Source of the DNA: JARKQH01 sp964631605
GTDB taxonomy: Bacteria > Verrucomicrobiota > Verrucomicrobiia > Limisphaerales > UBA8199
Direction: 5' to 3'
Assembly (NCBI GenBank): GCA_964631605.1
Contig: CAZVYG010000019.1
Coordinates: forward strand, 1-64,000
Length of the DNA: 64,000 nt
Shown one piece after another: positions 29,294 to 37,473 of the stretch. The notes beneath the pieces were generated by a model that was given only the letters and a program-made list of their open reading frames with translations, did not search any database and had not been told where the DNA came from. The first letter of the stretch is position 1, and each line of letters opens with the position of its first letter. The translations under genes were made by a program, and so were the position numbers.

Positions 29294-29466
29294 CTGCTGG
29301 TCGCACCCCCCGCCTTGCCTCGAAAGTGAAGTTCAAGATTGTCCGGCTCGAAGGCCGGCTCCGCCTGCTTGTCACCGCCCCGGATGACAGGATGATCGCT
29401 GAGGCGCGCCGCGCGCTTCAGGGGCATAAATCCAGGCCGGACACTTGGGAAAAAATTGAGAATTAG
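29266..29466 (+). CDS. Small hypothetical protein overlapping cmr1
   Basis: 66 residues, basic (MDNTERARLAAGRTPRL...), with a C-terminal half predicted helical (DDRMIAEARRALQGHKSRP). Its ATG lies inside the end of cmr1, preceded by GGGAG at good spacing, so it is likely translated with the operon. I do not recognise a family. It may be a small accessory subunit or regulator of the Cmr module. It could also be a chance frame: evidence is the ribosome site, coupling and plausible amino acid composition only. Confidence 0.5.
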   Translation: MDNTERARLAAGRTPRLASKVKFKIVRLEGRLRLLVTAPDDRMIAEARRALQGHKSRPDTWEKIEN

Positions 29467-29470
29467 ACTA

Positions 29471-29520
29471 TTCCACGGTGGAACTTGCGGGGGACGGAAA
29501 GCCTAGCTAAGTTAGCTAAG
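29471..29520 (+). promoter_or_regulatory. Candidate operator of the Phd/VapC-like module
   Basis: An inverted repeat TTCCAC-G-GTGGAA (29471-29483) lies upstream. Two tandem nine-base units, CTAGCTAAG and TTAGCTAAG (29503-29520), run right up to the antitoxin ATG at 29522; TTAGCTAA is itself a palindrome. Antitoxins of this type repress their own operon by binding such repeats. No clear -35/-10 pair is visible. Confidence 0.5.
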
Positions 29521-29521
29521 T

Positions 29522-29761
29522 ATGATCGCTGTCAACATGCATGAAGCCAAAACCCGGCTTTCCAAGCTGGTCAAGGCGGTGGAGGAGAACAACGAAACCG
29601 TGGTCATCTGTCGCAAAGGCAAACCGGTTGCGCAACTCTCCGCACCCGCCCGGCGTTCGGTCAACCGGCTCAAAACCCACCCGGATCTCAGGCCCATCAG
29701 CATTGACTACGACCCGACCGAGCCGCTGAGCGAGGACGAATGGCCGTCCGAATACCGATGA
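29522..29761 (+). CDS. Phd/YefM-family antitoxin
   Basis: 79 residues. MIAVNMHEAKTRLSKLVKAVEENNETVVICRKGKPVAQL is the Phd/YefM fold, an N-terminal DNA-binding dimer. The C-terminal tail, DPTEPLSEDEWPSEYR, is the disordered part that wraps the toxin. The stop overlaps the toxin start (ATGA), the normal arrangement for coupled expression. It probably represses its own promoter through the tandem repeats just upstream. Confidence 0.9.
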   Translation: MIAVNMHEAKTRLSKLVKAVEENNETVVICRKGKPVAQLSAPARRSVNRLKTHPDLRPISIDYDPTEPLSEDEWPSEYR

Positions 29762-30147
29762 ACTATCTGCTCGATTCCTGCAGCCTGCTGTGGCTCACGG
29801 ACAACCCGCGTCGGCTTTCTGAACCGGCGCGCCGGGCAATCTCGCACCCTGCCGCCGCGGTACACGTGTCCGCAGCATCAGCCTGGGAATTGGGAATCAA
29901 AGTGGCCAGGAGAAAACTGACTCTGCCTCGGCCGGTAAGCGAGTGGTTTACCGAAGTCTGCCGGCGTTATGCCCTCAGGGAGATACCAGTCAGCGGGTTG
30001 CTGGCGGCGAAATCCACGGAGCTGCCCCGGCTCCACGCAGACCCCTTCGACCGTCTGCTGGCGGCCTCCGCTTTGGAACTCGGACTGACCGTGCTCACTC
30101 CCGATCCACACTTCTCCAAATACCCCAACCTCAAAACCCTCTGGTAA
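29758..30147 (+). CDS. PIN-domain (VapC-type) toxin
   Basis: 129 residues. PIN-domain ribonuclease: first Asp in YLLDSCSLLW, Glu in SAWELGIK, then DPFDRLLAA and VLTPDPHF carrying the remaining acidic metal ligands. PIN toxins cleave tRNA or rRNA when freed from antitoxin. Pairing with a Phd-type antitoxin is common. Start MNYLL at 29758 overlaps the antitoxin stop. It lies between the cmr operon and the CARF genes, so it may stabilise the locus or act as a second line of defence; that is inference. Confidence 0.9.
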   Translation: MNYLLDSCSLLWLTDNPRRLSEPARRAISHPAAAVHVSAASAWELGIKVARRKLTLPRPVSEWFTEVCRRYALREIPVSGLLAAKSTELPRLHADPFDRLLAASALELGLTVLTPDPHFSKYPNLKTLW

Positions 30148-30517
30148 AGAACCGGTGCAAGACTTCCAAAAAGTTCGCGGCCCCTGCGGCCGTGTCCACT
30201 CTCGACACAGCCCACGACGCCCTGAAAGGTTACCGTTGGAAGCCCGCAACCTGGATCGCGACATGACGAGCCGCCCCCTTCAGCAGCGGCACCTCAACGA
30301 GCGCACCCGGCGGGAGTTTGATGAGAAGGCGCGGGCGGCGGCGTGTCGGAAGGAACTGCGGCGGCGGCTGCCGCCGGGCCATCCGCTGCGCAAGGACGCC
30401 GAAGAGCGCGGACCAATATGATTTCAAATTTCCAATTTCAAATCCGCAATTCCCCACCGCGCTGCAACCCAACCCAATCCGCCCACGCACCCTCGCTCAC
30501 CCCCGATCAAAGGTAAC
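30148..30517 (+). other. Gap between toxin and CARF genes, with a doubtful small ORF
   Basis: 370 bp. A possible ORF at 30263-30421 encodes a basic 52-residue peptide (MTSRPLQQRHLNERTRREF...). It has no convincing ribosome site beyond GGATCG and I do not recognise it. Distally lies an AT-rich 33-bp element (30422-30454). AAAGGTAA just before 30518 is the ribosome site of the next gene. The rest is unremarkable. Confidence 0.35.
30422..30454 (+). repeat. AT-rich 33-bp intergenic repeat, copy A
   Basis: This element matches copy C (37474-37506) at about 27 of 33 positions and is clearly related to copy B (35641-35673). All three are made of alternating TTTCAAAT / TCCAAT-like units in an otherwise GC-rich locus and lie between CRISPR-associated genes. 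Confidence 0.65.
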
Positions 30518-31807
30518 ATGAACCCCGAGACCAACACCCCCGCCACCCGCGCCGCGCTGGTTTCCGTCGGCGGGACGCCGGCGCCGGTGCTTCATACGCT
30601 GAAACTGAAGCGCCCGGCGCATGTCTGGTATTTCTGCTCGACGGAGAGCCGCCCGCTGGCCGACCAAATCCAGGCCCAACTCGAGTGGCGCCCCGCCCCC
30701 CGCTTCATCGAAGTGGCGCGGTTCGAGGAGCTGGGGCCCTGCTACCGCGAGCTGCGGCGCAAACTCCCCGACATTCTGCGCGAGACAAAAGTGCCCCCGG
30801 CCGAGGTGCTGGTGGACTACACCGGCGGCGCCAAAACCATGAGCGCCGCCCTGGTCCTGGCCGCCACCGAGCTGTTCAACCAATTCTCCTATATCGGCGG
30901 GAGCCAGCGGGACAAGCAGGGACTGGGCATCACCCTCGACGGCAAGGAACGGGTGTTTTACCAGGACAACCCGTGGCGCGAGCTGGCCGTGCGCGAGGTC
31001 GAGCGCGCCCGCGACCTGTGGGCCGGCTGCCAGTTTGACGCCGCGGCGAACGTGTTGCGCGACGCCGCGGGCCGGGTCCCCCAAGAGCAGCGGTTTGAAA
31101 CCGTGGCCGACGTCGCCGAGGCCATGGCCGCCCGCCACCGGCTCGATTTCCCAGAGGCCTGGGACTTGCTGGGGCGCGCCAGGGGCAAGCTGCCTTTGTT
31201 ATTTGACGGGCGCGACGACGACGGTTTGTTGGAATTCGTCCGGAGCTCCCAGGCGCTCTGCGAGCGCTGCCAGACCAAGGAGGCGCATCCAGATTTCCTG
31301 CGCGAGCTGCTGGACAACGCCCTGCGCACCGCCGCCCAGGGCCGCTTCGAGGATGCCGCCGCGCGCCTCTACCGCGCGATGGAAATGCAGGGCCAAATCT
31401 GGCTGAAGGCGGCGACCAACGGCCTCTTTGTGAACGGCAGGTGCAAGGCCGCCGACGTGAACAAACTGCCCGCACAGTTAAAGGCACTGTCCTGCTGCCA
31501 GCCGGATGACTGCGGCGAAATCAGGCTCGGCCTCGAGGACCTTTATCGCGCCCTGGCGGCTCTCAACCATGACCGCGCCAAGGCGGTGGTGGCGGATATT
31601 GAAGCCAAAGACGCTTCCGGCAGGACCAGGAGCCGCTGGCGCGCCGCCACCGAAAAACGCAACGCCAGCATCCTGGCTCACGGCGTCCAAGCCATCGGAC
31701 GCGACGGCTTCGACAACATGAAAGCCATCGCCTCGGAATTCCTCGAGTTCGACCTGGCACACGAGGCCAACCCGATTCCCGCGCTGAACCCGCGCTGGCT
31801 CGAGTAG
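30518..31807 (+). CDS. CARF-HEPN ribonuclease, TIGR02710 family (Csm6-like)
   Basis: 429 residues. The N-terminal CARF domain binds cyclic oligoadenylate: AALVSVGGTPAPVLHTL opens it, and VLVDYTGGAKTMSAAL is the conserved ligand loop. The C-terminal half is helical and ends in a HEPN active site, RNASILAH, with R381 and H388 (R-x6-H). In this family the HEPN domain is an RNase activated when Cas10 makes the second messenger. The family call is from the recognisable CARF and R-x-H motifs. AAAGGTAA precedes the ATG. It is the first of three CARF genes here. Confidence 0.9.
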   Translation: MNPETNTPATRAALVSVGGTPAPVLHTLKLKRPAHVWYFCSTESRPLADQIQAQLEWRPAPRFIEVARFEELGPCYRELRRKLPDILRETKVPPAEVLVDYTGGAKTMSAALVLAATELFNQFSYIGGSQRDKQGLGITLDGKERVFYQDNPWRELAVREVERARDLWAGCQFDAAANVLRDAAGRVPQEQRFETVADVAEAMAARHRLDFPEAWDLLGRARGKLPLLFDGRDDDGLLEFVRSSQALCERCQTKEAHPDFLRELLDNALRTAAQGRFEDAAARLYRAMEMQGQIWLKAATNGLFVNGRCKAADVNKLPAQLKALSCCQPDDCGEIRLGLEDLYRALAALNHDRAKAVVADIEAKDASGRTRSRWRAATEKRNASILAHGVQAIGRDGFDNMKAIASEFLEFDLAHEANPIPALNPRWLE

Positions 31808-31820
31808 CACGCCCGTCCCC

Positions 31821-33008
31821 ATGCCCGCCCCCCGCACCCTCATCTCCTTCGCCTCGCGCCAAGTCTGGCCGCAGGTGCTCAGCGTGCTGCACGAGCGGCC
31901 CGCCCGCCTGCTCCTTTTCCACTCGGCGGAGGACGCCGAGTCCAAACGCCCGGCGCAGCGGTTGCAGGACTTCTTGGTATCATCGAAGATTCTTCCCCAG
32001 GACGCTGTCACGTTGCGGGAGGCGCCGCACGACCGGTTCAAGGAGATTGTGGACGCCTTGGCGGACGCGGCGGCGCAGCGGTCGCTGGACGGCGCCAACT
32101 CCGTGGTCAATCTAACCGGCGGCAACAAGCTCATGGCGCTGGCCGCGGCCGAATGGTGCCGCCTGGCCGGCGTGCCCTGCTTTTACCTCGAACGCGATTT
32201 GCGCGTCTTTCCGTTCGAACCCAAGGGCGCGGACCTTCTGCCGCAACCAGCCTACCAGCTTGACTCCCACCTGGCGCGCCACCTCGAGCCGCTGGCCCTC
32301 CTGCGCTGCCAGTTGGACGCCGCCGAAATTGTCAGGCCCGGCCAGCGCCTCCAGCTCAATGAGCAGGGACGCAACCTGCCGCTCGACAACCTCCCCTCGC
32401 TCCTAAAACAGGGCTACGACTTCCGTGCGCTCCTCGCCTGGGACCAGCCGGACTCGGAAACCCGCGCGGGTGACGGCCTGGAATACACCGTCGCCTGGGT
32501 GCTCTTAAAGCTGGGCGTGCCGGTGGTCCAGCGCGGCATCCGACTCTTCCCTCGCGTCCTGCGCGGCTCGCGCCTCGAAGAAGGCGAGCTGGACCTGGTC
32601 TTCAACTGGAGCGGCAAGCTCTGGCTGGTGGACTGCAAGGACCGCATCAGCCCGGAAAGCCGCATCAAGGACCTCCGTGCGGAATTGAAAAAGCAGGGAC
32701 CACTCTCGCCCCAAATCAGGGAGCACCTCGACCGCCTCACCGAAGAGCTGCGTGAAAAGGAACTCAAGCCGCTCAAAGAGGACCTGCTCGCCGTCAGCGA
32801 AGTCGCCGGTCTGCTCGGCCGCGCCATCTGCGTCCGCCGTTCCCCCCTCCCACTTCAGGCGAAGCAATTTGCCCGCAGCCGCAACCTCGCGGTTGTGCTC
32901 AAGGATCAACTCTTCGAAGGCTTGCGCACCGAGCTTTTCCCACATGAACCCGCCTCCTTGGACGCGCTTAAAGCGCTCACCAAGGCCCGCACCCGCGCCA
33001 CCGCATGA
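31821..33008 (+). CDS. CARF nuclease of DUF1887 / Card1 (Can2) family
   Basis: 395 residues. The N-terminal CARF domain has SVVNLTGGNKLMALAAAEW as its ligand loop. The C-terminal PD-(D/E)xK nuclease has GDGLEYTVAWVLLK, the metal Asp D258 in EGELDLVF, and D271-C272-K273 in LVDCKDR. Characterised Card1/Can2 enzymes cut ssDNA and RNA when bound to cyclic tetra-adenylate; which ligand is used here cannot be read from sequence. It starts 13 bp after the TIGR02710 gene, with no obvious ribosome site, so coupling is likely. Confidence 0.88.
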   Translation: MPAPRTLISFASRQVWPQVLSVLHERPARLLLFHSAEDAESKRPAQRLQDFLVSSKILPQDAVTLREAPHDRFKEIVDALADAAAQRSLDGANSVVNLTGGNKLMALAAAEWCRLAGVPCFYLERDLRVFPFEPKGADLLPQPAYQLDSHLARHLEPLALLRCQLDAAEIVRPGQRLQLNEQGRNLPLDNLPSLLKQGYDFRALLAWDQPDSETRAGDGLEYTVAWVLLKLGVPVVQRGIRLFPRVLRGSRLEEGELDLVFNWSGKLWLVDCKDRISPESRIKDLRAELKKQGPLSPQIREHLDRLTEELREKELKPLKEDLLAVSEVAGLLGRAICVRRSPLPLQAKQFARSRNLAVVLKDQLFEGLRTELFPHEPASLDALKALTKARTRATA

Positions 33009-33096
33009 CCGGCCCTTCAACCGCCCCCCGCGTCCGTTGGACGTTCCCCGACGTTCGAATCCGCCCGCTTGCCCAAGAGTCTGCTAGTTTTGTCTC

Positions 33097-34341
33097 ATGA
33101 ATGAGTCACTTAACATCACCTGTCCCAAGTGCGGCGCCGAGTTTCCTCTGACCGATGCCGTGTCCCACCGGCTCCGCGCGCAAATCCAAACCGAATTTGA
33201 CCGCAAGCTGAAGGAACACAACGCCGCGCTCGAGGCCCGCGAACGCAAACTCCAGCAGGAAAGACAAGACCTTGAAAAGCAGGCCCTCTCCCTCCAGGCC
33301 CAAGTCGAGGAGCGCCTCAAAACGGAGCGCGAGCGCCTCTCCGCCGAGGCGGCCGCCCACGCTCAGGAGAAGTTGGCGGTTCAAATGACCGATCTCCAGG
33401 AACGCTTGGCCCGCCAGGATCAGCAGCTCAAGCAAGCCCGCGAAGCCCAGCTCGACCTCCTCAAAAAAAAGGCGGCGGCCGAAGAGGCCAGAGAGAACCT
33501 CAAACTCGAGCTCACCAAACAACTGGATGCCGAACGGGCCGCCATCGCCGAGCGCGCCCGCCAGCAGGCCATCGAAGCCGAGCGCCTCAAACTGGCCGAC
33601 AAAGAGCAGATCATCCAGGGCCTGCAAAAGCAAATCGCCGACCTGCAGCAGCGCGCCAACCAGGGCTCGATGCAGCTCCAAGGCGAATCCCTCGAGGTCT
33701 CCTTGGAATCCGACCTTCGTCATTTGTTTCCGTCGGACGAAATCACCGAGGTGAAAAAGGGCGAGCGCGGCGCCGACATCAAGCAGCAAGTCCGCACCCC
33801 CGCCGGACTCGTCTGCGGCACCATCCTCTGGGAAAGCAAGCGCGCCAAGAACTGGCAACCCGCCTGGATCGAAAAGTTGAAGGAGGACCAGCGAAACGCC
33901 AAAGCCGAACTGGCGGTGCTGGTGGCCACCTGCCCCCCGCAGGCCGTCCGCGGCATCGGCCGGCTTGAGGACATCTGGGTCTGCGAACCGACCTTTGCCT
34001 GTGCGCTGGCCGCCGCCCTCCGCGAGGGCCTCCTTTATGCCGCCCGTCAGCGCGCCCAGGATTCCGGCCGGGCGGACAAGGCCACGCTGCTCTACGATTA
34101 CATCTGCAGTGTCGAGTTCCGGCAGCACCTCGAAGGCCTGGACGAGGCCTTTCGCGCCCTGGACAAGCAAATCGCCGACGAGCGCCGGGCCTTCGAAAAG
34201 CAATGGGCCGAGCGCAAAGCCCAGCTCGATAAAGCCATCAAACACACCATCCAAATCTATGGCAGCGTTCAGGGCATCGCCGGCCGCACCGCCCTGCCCG
34301 ACCCCCCCAGCCTCCAGCTCCCGGGCGCCCAAACCGAATGA
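33097..34341 (+). CDS. DUF2130 coiled-coil protein with nuclease-like core
   Basis: 414 residues. An N-terminal zinc-ribbon half-site (CPKCGAEFPL) is followed by a very long coiled coil (about 25-190) and the DUF2130 core. That core contains D227 in RGADIKQQV and E246-x-K248 in WESKRAKNW, the spacing of a PD-(D/E)xK fold, then a second coiled coil near the C-terminus. DUF2130 proteins have no established function that I know of. Here the gene lies between two CARF genes in the same direction, which suggests a role in the type III response or a passenger defence nuclease. Catalysis is inferred from motif spacing only. Confidence 0.82.
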   Translation: MNESLNITCPKCGAEFPLTDAVSHRLRAQIQTEFDRKLKEHNAALEARERKLQQERQDLEKQALSLQAQVEERLKTERERLSAEAAAHAQEKLAVQMTDLQERLARQDQQLKQAREAQLDLLKKKAAAEEARENLKLELTKQLDAERAAIAERARQQAIEAERLKLADKEQIIQGLQKQIADLQQRANQGSMQLQGESLEVSLESDLRHLFPSDEITEVKKGERGADIKQQVRTPAGLVCGTILWESKRAKNWQPAWIEKLKEDQRNAKAELAVLVATCPPQAVRGIGRLEDIWVCEPTFACALAAALREGLLYAARQRAQDSGRADKATLLYDYICSVEFRQHLEGLDEAFRALDKQIADERRAFEKQWAERKAQLDKAIKHTIQIYGSVQGIAGRTALPDPPSLQLPGAQTE

Positions 34342-34393
34342 GCCGGTCATCCCTCTCCTCCACTCCAACCGTCCTGCCGCGCATCCCCACCAC

Positions 34394-35608
34394 ATGAAAA
34401 CCTCCAAATCCAGCCGCTCCAAAACCGCCGGCGGTCAACAATCAACCCTCGCCGGTCCCCCCTCCGGCACCATCCTCTTCGCCGTCACCGGCATGTCGCC
34501 CGCAGTCATCACCGAAACCGTCTGGGCGCTGGCCCGCGAAACGCCGCCGGTCATTCCCGACCGCGTCGTGGTCGTGACCACCATTAGCGGCCGGCAGGCG
34601 CTCGAGCGCGAACTGCTCACTCCCGCCGAAGCCGGCGCCAGCCCGCCCAATATCTGGCAGCAGCTTCGCCGCGCCATCCTCGGCCGCAACGCCGCCCGCG
34701 ACGAGCGCCTCATCCTCGAACCCGCCCGCCTGGTCACCGCCCCCAACCCGCGCACCGGCCGGGCCGACTGGCTCGAAGACCTCCGCACTCCCGAAGAAAA
34801 CCAGGCCACCGCCAATTTCCTTCTCGGCGAACTCCGCCGCTGGACCGAGGACGCCGACACGCGCCTGGTCTGCTCGCTGGCCGGCGGCCGCAAAACCATG
34901 GGCGCGCTCCTCTGCGCCTGCCTCTCGCTGCTCGGCCGCGAAACCGACCGCCTCACCCACGTGCTGGTCAACGAACCCTTCGACGACCCCCGTCTCAAAC
35001 CCCGATTCTATTTCCCCGAACAGCCCCAACAGCATCTCCTCACCCCGGACCAGCGGACCGTCCGCGCCGCCCACGCCCGCATCCAGCTCGCGGACATCCC
35101 CTTCGTCGCCCTCCGCCGCCTCTTCGAGCGCGACCTGGTCCGCAAACCCTCCACCTTCACTGAGCTGGTCCAGCGCTGCCAGGGCCGCGTCGGGGACATC
35201 GCCCGCAAGAACGTCTCGCTCGAGCTTCGCTACAATCGCCGCGAGGCGCTCGTCAACGGCCAGCGCGTCAAGCTCTCTCCCGCCCAGGCCCTCCTCCTGC
35301 TGTTCCTCGCTGAAAACGCAAAAAAGGGCGCCCGCCCGCCCGAGAAGTACGACGTCGCGGCCGGCGAAGCCCTCCCCGCTTTTGCCGACCGCCTCCGCGG
35401 GCAGTGCGTCGCGAACGACTTCGACGACTGGCGCAACGACGCCCGCCTCGCAGAGGACTTTGACGGCCAGGCGCTCCGCAAGCTCCTCAGCGAGCTGCGA
35501 ACCAAACTCCGCAAGGCCGGGCCCGACGCCGCCGCCCTGCTGCCGCTCCTCCCCGAGAAAGGCCGCTTCTCGCTCGACCTCGCCCCGGAGGCCATCACCC
35601 TCAAGTGA
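34394..35608 (+). CDS. NE0113-family CARF protein with winged-helix-like C-terminus
   Basis: 404 residues. The start of the conserved part, ILFAVTGMSPAVITETVWALA, and the later LVCSLAGGRKTMGALLCA loop are hallmarks of the NE0113 family (TIGR02584), often annotated as a CRISPR-associated ring nuclease. Ring nucleases degrade cyclic oligoadenylate and switch the response off. Beyond about residue 255, the segment VSLELRYNRREALVNGQRVKL followed by a helical SPAQALLLLFLA stretch resembles a winged-helix DNA-binding domain of the Trans_reg_C type. It could thus be a ligand-controlled regulator as well as, or instead of, a ring nuclease. ATG 34394 lies 52 bp after the DUF2130 stop. Confidence 0.82.
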   Translation: MKTSKSSRSKTAGGQQSTLAGPPSGTILFAVTGMSPAVITETVWALARETPPVIPDRVVVVTTISGRQALERELLTPAEAGASPPNIWQQLRRAILGRNAARDERLILEPARLVTAPNPRTGRADWLEDLRTPEENQATANFLLGELRRWTEDADTRLVCSLAGGRKTMGALLCACLSLLGRETDRLTHVLVNEPFDDPRLKPRFYFPEQPQQHLLTPDQRTVRAAHARIQLADIPFVALRRLFERDLVRKPSTFTELVQRCQGRVGDIARKNVSLELRYNRREALVNGQRVKLSPAQALLLLFLAENAKKGARPPEKYDVAAGEALPAFADRLRGQCVANDFDDWRNDARLAEDFDGQALRKLLSELRTKLRKAGPDAAALLPLLPEKGRFSLDLAPEAITLK

Positions 35609-35640
35609 CCCGGCCGGCGCGGGGCGCAGGCACGCCCGCC

Positions 35641-35673
35641 TTTCAAATCTCCAATCTGTAATTCTCAATCTCC
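35641..35673 (+). repeat. AT-rich 33-bp intergenic repeat, copy B
   Basis: This lies in the 257-bp gap between the NE0113-family gene and the YbjN-like gene. It starts TTTCAAAT and continues with CCAAT- and CTCAAT-type units like copies A and C. The rest of the gap is GC-rich and shows no gene. Confidence 0.55.
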
Positions 35674-35865
35674 CCAAAGGCTCCCCAACCCCAAAAGGCG
35701 TAAACAAAGGCCCCCGCCTCGGCCCGCCCCCGCCAAAGCCCAATCCCTTGATTAACCCGTGGCGGAGACGTTCCTCCCGCAAGCCCATCTCCGACGTTCC
35801 CGGAACGTACTCCTTTCCCCGCGCCGCTGCCCTTTCAGTTAAATTGTCTCCAGAAAGGTAAAACG

Positions 35866-36351
35866 ATGAATGCGATTCTGGAACGAGTGGCGGAACTTTT
35901 GAAAAGCAGAGACGCGGCCTTTGGGTGCATGCATGACGGCCGGGCGCTGGTCCTCCCGATGGGCAGCGAGCGCCTGTCCTGGATGAGCCTGCTGTTCACC
36001 GAAGAACCCGAAGGCCTGCTGACCCTCTTGACCCGCCTCACCTGTCGCGTGCCCGAGGACCTGGCGGCCCCCTGCGCCCTGTTGGTCGCCCGGCTCAACT
36101 CCGGCCGCAGTCTGGGCGGCTTTCACTTCGACGCCGACGAGCACTTGGTTCATTATTGCGTCTCACATCCCATCCACAACCCGGACGATTGCCCCAAGGC
36201 CCTGGAGATCCTCCTTGGCATCACCTGCGCCACCATGGAGGAACAGGCCCCGGAAATCCTGCGGCTGTTGCTGGGCGACGCGGGCCCGCCGGAATCGGCC
36301 AAGGCGATTCCCGACGCCGCGCCCGCGCCCCAGCGCTTTGACCTGAACTGA
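35866..36351 (+). CDS. YbjN-like sensory/chaperone-like domain protein
   Basis: 161 residues. The pattern LSWMSLLFTEEPEGLLTLLTRL, then VPEDLAAPCALLVARLNSG, then LGGFHFDADEHLVHYCVSHP follows the YbjN / type III secretion chaperone-like fold (PF10722 as I recall). Members are small stress or regulatory proteins without known catalysis. AGAAAGGT precedes the ATG. It is directly followed by cas1 (17 bp), so it is probably co-expressed with the adaptation genes, where such a protein is not a standard component. Confidence 0.65.
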   Translation: MNAILERVAELLKSRDAAFGCMHDGRALVLPMGSERLSWMSLLFTEEPEGLLTLLTRLTCRVPEDLAAPCALLVARLNSGRSLGGFHFDADEHLVHYCVSHPIHNPDDCPKALEILLGITCATMEEQAPEILRLLLGDAGPPESAKAIPDAAPAPQRFDLN

Positions 36352-36368
36352 CCCGCAAAGGAGGCTCC

Positions 36369-37448
36369 ATGCCCACCGCCTGCATCCAACAACCCGACGC
36401 CCACATCCGCCTCAAATCCGAGCGTCTCGAGGTTTGGGCGCGCCACCCAGAAACCGGCGTCGAGGAAATCCTCCGCGAAATCCCCATCCGCGACGTCGAA
36501 CGCCTGATTCTCGCCGAGTCGGTCCAGATCACCTCCGCCGCCCTAGCCGCCCTCCTGCGCGCCAACATCCCGGTTAGTCTCCTCGGTTGGAACGGCCAGT
36601 TCCTGGGCGGCTTCCAACCCGCCCACAAAGCCCACGGCCTGGCCCGGCTCCGCCACTACCAGCGCGTCCTCGAACCCCGCTTCGCCCTCGACCTCGCCGG
36701 CCGCATCGTCACCGCCAAACTCTACAACCAGCGCCGCGTCCTCCAGCGCCTGGCCGCCTCCCGGCGGGACGCCGCCACGATGGACCCCGCGGCCACTGAT
36801 GCCGCCGGCCCGGCCCCCGCGCCCCCCGACGCCGCCCTCGTCCTCGCCCGCGAAACGCTCGACTGGCTCGACGGCCTCTTAACCTCCGCCGCGAAAGCCG
36901 GCAGCCTCGACGAATTACGCGGGTTCGAAGGCGCGGCCACCGCCCGCTACTTTCAGGCCTGGGCCGCCTTCCTGCCCGAAGCATTCCCCTTCGAACGCCG
37001 CTCCACCCGCCCGCCCCTCAACCCCGTCAACGCCTGCATCTCCTTCGGCGCCACTCTCCTCTACCACGAGGCCGTCGCCTTCATCCACGCCCACGGCCTC
37101 GACCCGGCCCTCGGCCTCCTGCACGCCACCGAGGACGGACGCTGGAGCCTGGCGTTGGACTTGATCGAACCCTTCCGCCCCGTCCTGGTCGAAGCCCTCG
37201 CCCTGGACCTCTTCAGCCACCAAATGCTCGACGCCCATAACTTCGAACCCCGCGAAGGCGGCATCTACCTCAACGAAGCCGGCCGCAAAAAATTCATCCT
37301 CCAATACGAACGCCGCATGGAGCGCCAGTTCATGAGCGAATGCGCCGGCCACCGCACCACCCTCCGCCTCCAGCTCGAACACCAGGCCGTCCTCTTCAAA
37401 GCCGCCCTCGACGCCCCGGACCGCTTCGAACCGTTCCTTATGAACTGA
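36369..37448 (+). CDS. cas1: Cas1 integrase
   Basis: 359 residues. Cas1 inserts new spacers with Cas2. The metal-binding residues are visible: E187 in GFEGAATARYF, H252 in LLHATEDGR, and D264/E267 in LALDLIEPFRP. The N-terminal beta domain (LKSERLEVWAR, IPIRDVERLIL, GWNGQFLGGF) is typical. A Pro/Ala-rich insert of about 30 residues occurs near 130-160. A perfect AAAGGAGG lies five bases before the ATG. No reverse transcriptase domain is fused. Cas2 follows. Confidence 0.96.
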   Translation: MPTACIQQPDAHIRLKSERLEVWARHPETGVEEILREIPIRDVERLILAESVQITSAALAALLRANIPVSLLGWNGQFLGGFQPAHKAHGLARLRHYQRVLEPRFALDLAGRIVTAKLYNQRRVLQRLAASRRDAATMDPAATDAAGPAPAPPDAALVLARETLDWLDGLLTSAAKAGSLDELRGFEGAATARYFQAWAAFLPEAFPFERRSTRPPLNPVNACISFGATLLYHEAVAFIHAHGLDPALGLLHATEDGRWSLALDLIEPFRPVLVEALALDLFSHQMLDAHNFEPREGGIYLNEAGRKKFILQYERRMERQFMSECAGHRTTLRLQLEHQAVLFKAALDAPDRFEPFLMN

Positions 37449-37473
37449 CCCATGCCCCCGCCACCAGAATCCG

